Shown: positions 1 to 6,706 of the stretch, piece by piece
Position numbering within the stretch: position 1 is the first letter of the stretch
Layout of the letters: the number at the start of each line of letters is the position of its first letter
Origin: Candidatus Pacearchaeota archaeon
GTDB lineage: Archaea > Nanoarchaeota > Nanoarchaeia > Pacearchaeales > GW2011-AR1
NCBI GenBank assembly: GCA_002690445.1
Contig: NZER01000139.1
Coordinates: 1-20,204 of the forward strand
Length of the DNA: 20,204 nt
Direction: 5' to 3'
The notes under the pieces: model-generated
What the model was told of the DNA's origin: nothing
The model's database searches: none
What the model saw: only the letters and a program-made list of their open reading frames with translations
Made by a program: the position numbers and the translations under genes

Positions 1-783
1 CGCAAACACTCTCTTTTTGGCCTCTTCTCTCGTCCCTAGGCCTCGGTATATGTTCTTGACGTTCCACTCATGGAGGTCCATGGAGGGCTGTTCCTGGCCG
101 TTTAGAGCTAGGACGGTGCGGAGTTCGGCGGCGTTGAAATCAAGCTCCAAAAAACAGTCGTTAGTGGGCTTTATGACGTTGCGAAGGTCCTTCTTCATCG
201 TGAGAATCGGGAAGCTCCCATTCATTGTCGATAATCGTCCTGTCTTTGTCCCGTATATATTATAATTGATATACGCGGACGCAGGATCGTTCTTTTTCAA
301 GAAGTCTCGCAGCTTTGGTGTGATTGTGACGCCGCCAAGATTGATATTCAGGCCCTGATGCTTGATTTGGGCCACAACCTTCGTCATTCCGAGAATGAGA
401 TCATAATTCTCTGGTTTCTCAAAAGTATCGAACACATGCTCTGTGATTTGGTTGCGAAGATCATAATAAACGAGCAAATATCGCTCCGGAACCAGATCGA
501 AGAAGCAATTGTGTCGCAGCGAAACCTTTGCCTCCATAAAAGAGCGGTGATAAGCCATCATTCGATTGCTGATCGCCTGCCATTCTTCTTTTAGGTTCTC
601 GGGGCATACGTCGGCCAGCGATTTGCCTCCGCAATAAATCTTCGCATATTCAATGTCACGATCTTTTAGAAATTCTGAATACTTCCACGTTCTTGTGAGG
701 TCGTCGGGAAGTTCGTCTGTGATCTTGCCGTCAAGATAAATTGCAACGCATCGTTCTTTGTCATCCAAGGCCTGAAATAGCAT
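1..783 (-). CDS. Family A DNA polymerase, polymerase domain only (3' end cut by window edge)
   Basis: This reads as the N-terminal 261 residues of a family A DNA polymerase, which would copy the phage genome. I translated it by hand because the frame runs off the left edge. Visible hallmarks are TGRLST at residues 181-186; motif A as LDFNAAELR, with catalytic Asp215 and steric-gate Glu220; DLH at 236-238; and the start of motif B, with Arg252, Lys256 and Phe260 in the spacing of Arg754, Lys758 and Phe762 of E. coli Pol I. The start is firm: ATG at 783 is preceded two codons upstream by an in-frame TAG and by GGAG nine bases away. Only 214 residues precede motif A, about the length of thumb plus upper palm, so neither the 5'-3' nor the 3'-5' exonuclease domain is present. 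The second metal-binding Asp (motif C) lies beyond the window. It is co-transcribed with the tRNA from the promoter at 876-904. Confidence 0.9.
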   Translation of the reverse strand, partial: MLFQALDDKERCVAIYLDGKITDELPDDLTRTWKYSEFLKDRDIEYAKIYCGGKSLADVCPENLKEEWQAISNRMMAYHRSFMEAKVSLRHNCFFDLVPERYLLVYYDLRNQITEHVFDTFEKPENYDLILGMTKVVAQIKHQGLNINLGGVTITPKLRDFLKKNDPASAYINYNIYGTKTGRLSTMNGSFPILTMKKDLRNVIKPTNDCFLELDFNAAELRTVLALNGQEQPSMDLHEWNVKNIYRGLGTREEAKKRVFA

Positions 784-792
784 AATCTAAAA

Positions 793-796
793 CTCC
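793..796 (-). promoter_or_regulatory. Shine-Dalgarno of the polymerase gene inside the tRNA 3' end
   Basis: Reading the minus strand, the last four tRNA bases (acceptor GGA plus discriminator G) form GGAG, nine bases upstream of the polymerase ATG at 783. No other ribosome binding site lies in between (TTTTAGATT). Cutting the tRNA at its normal 3' end would remove this site from the downstream mRNA. Confidence 0.6.
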
Positions 797-865
797 GATG
801 CCTGGACTTGAACCAGGAACCTAGTGGTTAACAGCCACCCGCTCTGCCAATTGAGCTACATCGGA
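793..865 (-). tRNA. tRNA-Asn (anticodon GUU)
   Basis: A complete 73-base cloverleaf: acceptor arms TCCGATG and CATCGGA pair perfectly; the D-stem is GCTC/GAGC; the anticodon stem GGTGG/CCACT (one G-U pair) encloses loop CTGTTAA, giving anticodon GTT; the T-arm is CCTGG-TTCAAGT-CCAGG. The discriminator base is G, as in bacterial tRNA-Asn. CCA is not encoded (TTTT follows), so the host must add it. It starts only a few bases after the predicted transcription start and ends ten bases before the polymerase ATG. Confidence 0.96.
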
Positions 866-875
866 CTGTTTATAT

Positions 876-904
876 ATAATAACAGAGAAGAGAGGGGTTG
901 TCAA
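876..904 (-). promoter_or_regulatory. Sigma-70 type promoter for tRNA-Asn and polymerase
   Basis: On the minus strand a perfect -35 box TTGACA (899-904) is followed after exactly 17 bases by TATTAT (876-881), five of six matches to the -10 consensus. Transcription would start near 869, about four bases before the mature tRNA. The -35 box begins seven bases after the stop codon of the last structural gene. A host-type promoter here fits early or middle expression of a replication module, in contrast to the ACTATTTA motif before the structural genes. Confidence 0.85.
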
Positions 905-910
905 GAACTT

Positions 911-2038
911 TTATACTGTTGGAGTCAGTTGCCCCAGAAATTGTTTGTTAATGTGTTTCAGCGCGGCATTGACGTTAAGTCTTCTTTTAATGGTTGTTGC
1001 ATCTTTTACAAGTTTGTTGTACTTTACTACATTTAGCTTATCAGAAACTTCACTTTGTCTAATTCTTGAATAAACCCTAATCCAATACTCATCATCATAT
1101 GTATTTTCAAAATTTGCGCCTAGGAGGGTTCGGCTTCGACCGGGGCGAGAGGCGGCGAAAGAGTTATAAAATTCTTTCAAATAAACTTTAAGTGAAGGTA
1201 CATCATATGTGTATGATTTATGATAATACGTGTCGAACAGGTTGTCTGAACTTATTCCATAAGGCCTCATATACCTTTTCGCTTTCTCAGAATTAAAATC
1301 AAATACCAACCTCCATGGAGCGTTCTTATCAACCATGAAGCCGTGTTCTTGTGCCACCATACGAAAACTATCGTAAAGGTAGTTCATGAAAAAATCAACA
1401 TCTTTGGTCCGGTCATCAGAATAGTCTTCTATGCCAACTTCAATACAGAGGCCAGAAATATTGGGGGTGCAACTCAACCCCGTTATAATTCCAGTTCTTG
1501 TGAAGGGGGAATTCATGGCTGACGGTTCCAAAAAATCAACAAAATGTTCCACAAACCGGTCAAACCCATCTATGGTTGAGTGCCTGTTTCTAATTCGCAA
1601 ATACCCCCCAGTAAACGTTTCATATGTCTTGTTTACATGCTGGTGATAGAGCTTATTAATTGAAAGCCAAGCGGTTCTAGGGATGAGGGCATCCGGCGAC
1701 AACTTTTTATTATATTTAAATCTTGGATCTATTCGGTTGCGAGTCATAAATTCATTTATAAAGCCGTTATAGGCATCAGAAACAAAATTCAAACAATAAA
1801 GACAATCACCCCCCACAACTTCTTTGAGGTACCTTTCAGAAGGATATATGGCATTTCCCGCTTCATCAACCCTGCCATAAAGAGTGTTTCCATACCAAAA
1901 ATCAATCATGTTCTCTTCAGCGGCATACTTTCTTTTGTACAGGGACCTTTCTTTGTAAAGACCTTGGCTGGGCAAACTATTTTTACCATATGGAGTCCCA
2001 GAAGCCACAAATCTTGTTGTGCGTTTTCGTCTTGGCAT
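911..2038 (-). CDS. Uncharacterised virion-associated protein, last gene of the tail operon
   Basis: A 375-residue soluble protein with no signal peptide or membrane segment. It starts with a basic stretch (MPRRKRTTR), contains CLYC near residue 80, a stretch rich in Tyr, Phe and Asp, and a segment reading APWRLVFDFNS around residues 240-250. The pattern resembles a group of conserved tail-region proteins of marine T4-like phages that I remember only as uncharacterised, so I give no function. ATG at 2038 is preceded by AGGAGG overlapping the stop of the 1166-residue gene upstream (stop at 2051), so the two are likely translationally coupled and made together. A baseplate, neck or fibre-attachment role is an inference from position alone. 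Confidence 0.85.
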   Translation of the reverse strand: MPRRKRTTRFVASGTPYGKNSLPSQGLYKERSLYKRKYAAEENMIDFWYGNTLYGRVDEAGNAIYPSERYLKEVVGGDCLYCLNFVSDAYNGFINEFMTRNRIDPRFKYNKKLSPDALIPRTAWLSINKLYHQHVNKTYETFTGGYLRIRNRHSTIDGFDRFVEHFVDFLEPSAMNSPFTRTGIITGLSCTPNISGLCIEVGIEDYSDDRTKDVDFFMNYLYDSFRMVAQEHGFMVDKNAPWRLVFDFNSEKAKRYMRPYGISSDNLFDTYYHKSYTYDVPSLKVYLKEFYNSFAASRPGRSRTLLGANFENTYDDEYWIRVYSRIRQSEVSDKLNVVKYNKLVKDATTIKRRLNVNAALKHINKQFLGQLTPTV

Positions 2039-2050
2039 CTCAAAAACCTC

Positions 2051-5000
2051 CTATGGTGTTACCGCCCGCGGCCCAGGATTATCAAATTCGCCGGCTTCTT
2101 CGTCCGTGCATGCTCGATTTCGACTGTAGGTCCCGCGGTCGACCCCCTGCACGTCCTCCTGGCCGACACAAAGCTCGTCGCCTTCGCGAAGATATTCGGG
2201 ACATGTCGTTGGCCAACCATCGGCGTCTCTACAAACTTCATCGATGATCAAGTAGGGGGTCGCACCTCGAAGGTTGGCCCTATAGCCCCACCCGGTGTGA
2301 CGGGGCGAGTCCATGGGGTTTTCCGATATCGTCGGCTCGCTATGGTTGGGTCTGACAAATTGTCGCGGAACGCGTACTGTTCTCCAGGCGTCACAGATGT
2401 ATTCGTTCGCGTACTCCTCCTCGGTCTGGGCGAAGTATTCATCATCCCCGGGGCTGGCGCGCCAGGCCGCTTCGGCAATGGGGCTCCGATGGGACGTTTG
2501 GCAGCCTACAATAACCTTTAAGAATCCGAGTTCTCGAATAGTATATGATCTGGTGCCGCCGCCGGTCACGCCCCAGTCCGAGGCATTCAGATGGACCACA
2601 GAGCTTCCCTCGCCCGAAACATGGGCGATCTGCATTGCAGCTTCGGTGCCGCCCCGCGCGGCCTCGCGTCGGCGGCGGGCGCGCTCACGGCGCATCTCGG
2701 TATAGTCTTGTTCAACTTCACAATCATTATACTCGCCAGGGCCAGTACCAGAAGCAACCCACTTAGTGTTCAATATCGTTTCATAATTGTTCTCATTTAT
2801 TTCATTATCAACTGAAATCACTTGGTGATATCCCCCGATTCCCAGAACACTCGATAGCCTTGTTGAAAACCCTTGGGCACTAAGCCCAATGACCGTTGGG
2901 TTGATATAGATCACTTGACCAGGTTGGAAAAGAGAATTTCCATACAAAACCACATCAGAATCATATTTGTCCCTTAGTTGTCCCAAGCCAATTGTGCCTT
3001 CTCGCTCCATTCTTGCTTCGCGCAGGCCAGGTAAGTCTGTCTTTTTAAATTTAATCGATTTGACTATCCCCTTGGGGTTCCCTATGTTTAGCCAATAAAT
3101 GCCATCCTGATTGTCGCGGTACTGAGCATTGACGTCGGTAGAGTTTCTTCCAAAAGTTGCAAACTCTGTAGATTGAATAATCAAGTAGTTGTATAAGCGC
3201 CTATTCTGAACAAGCATAGGGTCATCGGTAACTAGAGAAGGAATCCCAGTATCAAAAACTCTGTGGTAGTAATGAGCCTGGCCGCCGGCGACGGTGTCTA
3301 GATGTCTCCCAGGTGCATTAGTCTCCGTCGTTCTGGCAAGCCTATCGTTGCCTTCCTCATCTGCATAGGCGCTGATAGGTGTGACAGTAAAATTGGCACG
3401 AGGCCGGCGCCGGCGGGAGCGCTCGGCACAACCCTGGCCCAACATCGGGTATACCAAAATAGTAAAAATATCTTTTATAAAATCTCTCAGCAACCAACGC
3501 GACTGATCTCTTCCGGCAGTTCTTTGAGTCCAGAATGTAAGAAACATGTTTAGAGAAATTGGAACATCAGCCATATTGATGATAGCGTGCGATTTCGACC
3601 AGTGGCCTTCGCGGTCGGGTCTTTCGGAGGGGGTGGGTCTCTCCATGAGAATTGTTCCCAAAACAATCTTAAGATTTTCCAAATCCCTATCGAGCGCAGG
3701 ATTTCTGTCGTCTTTTAAGGTGTCCAGGACAATTTCCAATAAATCTCCAAAATAAAAATAGTAAAATTTTATATGCCCGCGGTGAGCGCCGGAATGTTGG
3801 GCATCGTCACCCGGGTAAATTGGGAGCGTCAGGGCCTCGTCGGGCTCGTCGAGCGGTCCGCGCATGCGCAAAGCAGTGGGCATTACACCCGGGTCGTCAC
3901 TAATTGGATTCATCCAGTGAGGATGATCGTTGAGTTCGGCGGTCCGGACGTCCAACTGGTCATGAACCAGTGCCTCGTTATATTCGGCTGCCAAGTTATT
4001 GCTGATAGCTTCGATTCGCGATACGTCGCTTTCTTGGGTGAGTGTATGCCGGCTGCGACTGGCGCGCCCGGGGGGCAGATTGGCCCAGTTCGTGTTGACC
4101 CTGACCTCCACGGCTTCTTCGCGTTCTTGAAAATACCGGATGGGGGCCCACACATAATACATTCGAGCGCGTTCACAAAGTTTGGTGAAAACTCTTTTAT
4201 ATGATTCATAGCGAAGTACCCTGATTTGCTCCCTAATTGCATTTATTTCTTCGTCGAGAGATGACAGCGCGGTTTCGGTCGCTTCCGAGGTGCTAAGCCC
4301 AGCATCTGTAAACGGATCTTCACAGCCCTCATCCTCGTCCCTCAAGTCCTCGGCGGCTTCCATTTCTTCAGCTTCCAATTCTTGCCTTCTAGCATCTATC
4401 CGATTACGTCGGCCGGCCATCCTTTCTAATTGGTGTTCGAGGGATTCAGCTTGTTCATTCTCGTCCAACCCGCCCCGGTTCGAGGGGGTGGTGGCGATAT
4501 ATAAAATATTAGAAGATTCAGACAGCATCAAGCCGTCAATGGCGGCGTGGTATTCCAACGTCAATTCAATTGTCCCATCTTCCCTAAAATCTATGCTGTG
4601 GTTTAACAAACTCAATAACAAAGTCGTCCCAACACTTTCAATTTTGTTTTTTAGAGTTTCATCTATTAGGCCTGCAGTAACCATCTCCTTGTCAACAGAC
4701 CAACCTAAAACCGCCTTTATGCGATAATATTTCTCATTATATTCTCGGCCGCCGGTTTGTTCGTCTTCTCTAAATTTAGAACTTCGATATATTAGATCTA
4801 GATAATTTGGCTGAACGCCTTCAGCCTCGGCGTCGTCATCAGGATTCAACATGTCAATTATCGCCTCATTGATAGTATCCAAGTCCCCCGCGGGCGCCTC
4901 TAGATATCTCTGTAGGATATCTGGCCTAACAAAATCTGAAAAATTTTGAAAATATAGTTTTAATTTTGCCTTAATATTATTATTAACTTCTGCAGTATTC

Positions 5001-5551
5001 GTGCCAATCAATTCCCAGGAAAAACTTTTGATGCCGGCGCCCGTGCCCCTTCCGGAGCGCGTCGTCGTCATTAGTTCGACACTGTTGGGATCAATATTTG
5101 TTTCAAACTTAAACTCTACCGGAAAACCTTCGCTGTCTCTTTCACGATAATAAACTTTATAAAACCTCATTTTTGGCATTACAGCAGACATTTGAGCAGG
5201 AGTCAAATCAAAAAGCTTCTGTAACCCCGCATCGGCAGCCAATTTACTGATTAGTGTACCAGGATTAGCCGTGATAGCCGGAATAAAATTCCTATACATT
5301 GTTGTGCCATATGCCACCTCGATCGATTGATTTCCGGTGTTGAGGTTTTCATAACGAGGGTTGCTTACATTCCGGCTCTGATCGTCGGCTGAACCAAACA
5401 TCTCACCTTCCCACGTCTCAACAGATTCGTCCTCTAACGCAGCATCTGTGAGATCGTTGATGGAGTTGGTGTTCATCCTGGCCAGTTCTACAATGTTTGA
5501 TATTAGATAACATTGTTCTCGGATCCTTACTTCACCATCATTCAAACTCAT
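2051..5551 (-). CDS. Large (1166-residue) baseplate or hub-like structural protein
   Basis: Sequence-recognisable function is limited. Residues 1-350 look like a globular domain; about 354-484 is a strongly charged Glu/Arg-rich region likely to form coiled coil; about 560-700 is mixed alpha/beta; about 870-940 contains FQPGQVIYINP and GIGGYHQVISVDNEI followed by an ETILNTKWV strand, a layout reminiscent of the last domain of baseplate hub proteins (T4 gp27/Mu gp44 type). The final 160 residues hold six cysteines. There is no membrane segment. It begins one base after the gp53-like gene with only a weak ribosome site (AGG), implying coupling. Position after the tape measure, tube-like and gp53-like genes fits a baseplate component. 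GC content swings strongly inside the gene (22% to 83% over 60-base stretches). The hub assignment is inference; the gene call itself is firm. Confidence 0.88.
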   Translation of the reverse strand: MSLNDGEVRIREQCYLISNIVELARMNTNSINDLTDAALEDESVETWEGEMFGSADDQSRNVSNPRYENLNTGNQSIEVAYGTTMYRNFIPAITANPGTLISKLAADAGLQKLFDLTPAQMSAVMPKMRFYKVYYRERDSEGFPVEFKFETNIDPNSVELMTTTRSGRGTGAGIKSFSWELIGTNTAEVNNNIKAKLKLYFQNFSDFVRPDILQRYLEAPAGDLDTINEAIIDMLNPDDDAEAEGVQPNYLDLIYRSSKFREDEQTGGREYNEKYYRIKAVLGWSVDKEMVTAGLIDETLKNKIESVGTTLLLSLLNHSIDFREDGTIELTLEYHAAIDGLMLSESSNILYIATTPSNRGGLDENEQAESLEHQLERMAGRRNRIDARRQELEAEEMEAAEDLRDEDEGCEDPFTDAGLSTSEATETALSSLDEEINAIREQIRVLRYESYKRVFTKLCERARMYYVWAPIRYFQEREEAVEVRVNTNWANLPPGRASRSRHTLTQESDVSRIEAISNNLAAEYNEALVHDQLDVRTAELNDHPHWMNPISDDPGVMPTALRMRGPLDEPDEALTLPIYPGDDAQHSGAHRGHIKFYYFYFGDLLEIVLDTLKDDRNPALDRDLENLKIVLGTILMERPTPSERPDREGHWSKSHAIINMADVPISLNMFLTFWTQRTAGRDQSRWLLRDFIKDIFTILVYPMLGQGCAERSRRRRPRANFTVTPISAYADEEGNDRLARTTETNAPGRHLDTVAGGQAHYYHRVFDTGIPSLVTDDPMLVQNRRLYNYLIIQSTEFATFGRNSTDVNAQYRDNQDGIYWLNIGNPKGIVKSIKFKKTDLPGLREARMEREGTIGLGQLRDKYDSDVVLYGNSLFQPGQVIYINPTVIGLSAQGFSTRLSSVLGIGGYHQVISVDNEINENNYETILNTKWVASGTGPGEYNDCEVEQDYTEMRRERARRRREAARGGTEAAMQIAHVSGEGSSVVHLNASDWGVTGGGTRSYTIRELGFLKVIVGCQTSHRSPIAEAAWRASPGDDEYFAQTEEEYANEYICDAWRTVRVPRQFVRPNHSEPTISENPMDSPRHTGWGYRANLRGATPYLIIDEVCRDADGWPTTCPEYLREGDELCVGQEDVQGVDRGTYSRNRACTDEEAGEFDNPGPRAVTP

Positions 5552-5552
5552 T

Positions 5553-5885
5553 TTAAATACCTAAAAATCTTAATACTTTTTCCAAAGGCAAAGGCACATA
5601 AATGACTTTTCCTACTTCAACATGGGCCTCAGTTGGCTTCCTATTGTACCAGGCAATGACCCACCAATATTTAGGATCTCCATAGTGTCTATAAGCTAGC
5701 TTATAATATCTGTCACCCATTTTCCACACATGCCGAATACGTTTTAGTTGCGATTTCTCTCTAAGGCTGAGGTGCTTCAATTTTGGCGTTTTGTAGTGTC
5801 TAATCGCCGGCACGCCTTTTTCTTCTAAAATTCTTTTGTAAGTTCTAGATCTATTATTAATAATTCGTCTTGTGCCGTATCTCAT
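5553..5885 (-). CDS. 53: Baseplate wedge protein with LysM-type domain (T4 gp53-like)
   Basis: A 110-residue basic protein. Residues about 55-105 (GDRYYKLAYRHYGDPKYWW, then IAWYNRKP and VGKVIYVPLP) have the classic layout of a LysM fold as used in T4 gp53 and P2 gpX-type tail proteins: a start-up strand, YGDP turn, tryptophan-rich helix, asparagine/proline turn and a closing VIYVP strand. In T4, gp53 joins baseplate wedges round the hub. T4 gp53 is about 196 residues, so this version is close to a bare LysM domain with a basic N-terminal arm. The start overlaps the stop of the preceding gene by one base (TAATG), a typical coupling signal; the next gene begins one base after its stop. Confidence 0.8.
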   Translation of the reverse strand: MRYGTRRIINNRSRTYKRILEEKGVPAIRHYKTPKLKHLSLREKSQLKRIRHVWKMGDRYYKLAYRHYGDPKYWWVIAWYNRKPTEAHVEVGKVIYVPLPLEKVLRFLGI

Positions 5886-6694
5886 TATTCTGGGGTCTCC
5901 CCACCGGTGACCGCAGCGGCGCGGATTTTGTTCTCGTCGGCCTCCGTGGAGTCAGTACCCCCTCTTTCAAAAGCGAAAGGGCTCCCGGCCGAAAAGCCAG
6001 GGGTTTGTTTTGAAGTTCCAGTGCCGGTTTGGCGACCATATGGAAATTTAGCCCCCTCTGCATCGCCGGCAAATGTAACCCCTTCTTCTTCCCCCGGGTA
6101 CCAACCCAATGGATGGGTGTGGAGCACCGTAAACGTACAAGCTAACTTATATGCTTTTGGATATATCTTGCCCCCATGCTCTCCTGTTAGGCCGGCGCCT
6201 GAAATAAAACCAGATTCGAGAATTGGGGAAACAGTAAACCCACCAACATAGCCCAGCAGGCCTTCTCCGGTGGCGCCCACAATAGTTTGTGCCATGTTCA
6301 TGAATTTCATCTTCATTAGCGGAGGTCCGGATATGTGCGTTGCACTAGTGATAGTCCGGCCCGTTCGTTGCCCCTCGGCGTCCGTTTCAGGGGTGCCATG
6401 TTCACCATAGGAAGGATAAAGCATCCTCATCAATAAACCTATTTTACCCAAATTTTCCTCTGCTTCTCTGACATCTTTAGAGGGCACGTCCCAGGCCAGA
6501 CTGATCTTTCGCCCAGTTCTCTTGAAAGTGGCTATCTGATCCATTCGGCCGAAAACGGTTTCCTCATTCCACTCAGATGTAAATTGATCTTCAAACTGTG
6601 TCAAAAATGCTTTAAACTCAACGGTTTTGCCACTAACCAGATGAAAAAATTCAATTTTTTGACCGCCGCCGAAGAGCGCATCAGTATTAGGCAT
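5885..6694 (-). CDS. Tube-like baseplate protein (gp48/gp54 position)
   Basis: A 269-residue protein lying directly after the tape measure, the place of tube cap gp48 and tube initiator gp54 in T4. The N-terminal two thirds carry motifs common to myovirus tube-like baseplate proteins: FLTQFEDQFTSEWNEETVFGR, a conserved turn before the D-Q-I strand, RKISLAWDVPS, MLYPSYG, GPPLMKMKF, GLLGYVGGF and a final FTVLHTHPLGW. These suggest a tube-fold domain that caps the baseplate and seeds the tail tube. The last 65 residues or so are low-complexity, rich in Gly, Glu, Thr and Ala, and encoded by GC-rich DNA. ATG at 6694 has GGGAG eight bases upstream and starts 12 bases after the tape-measure stop. 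Which of gp48 or gp54 it replaces cannot be decided here. Confidence 0.7.
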   Translation of the reverse strand: MPNTDALFGGGQKIEFFHLVSGKTVEFKAFLTQFEDQFTSEWNEETVFGRMDQIATFKRTGRKISLAWDVPSKDVREAEENLGKIGLLMRMLYPSYGEHGTPETDAEGQRTGRTITSATHISGPPLMKMKFMNMAQTIVGATGEGLLGYVGGFTVSPILESGFISGAGLTGEHGGKIYPKAYKLACTFTVLHTHPLGWYPGEEEGVTFAGDAEGAKFPYGRQTGTGTSKQTPGFSAGSPFAFERGGTDSTEADENKIRAAAVTGGETPE

Positions 6695-6706
6695 CCTAAT
6701 TCTCCC

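Noticed and set aside
866..885. CTGTT...AACAG inverted repeat as a terminator before the tRNA
   Set aside because: Only five base pairs around an AT-rich loop and no T-tract; the bases are better explained as the -10 region of the promoter.
1964..2521. A 185-codon plus-strand open frame
   Set aside because: It is the shadow of the GC-rich 3' part of the 1166-residue gene, where stops are scarce on all frames. The translation has no family-like features, no ribosome site is evident, and it spans the junction of two well-supported minus-strand genes.
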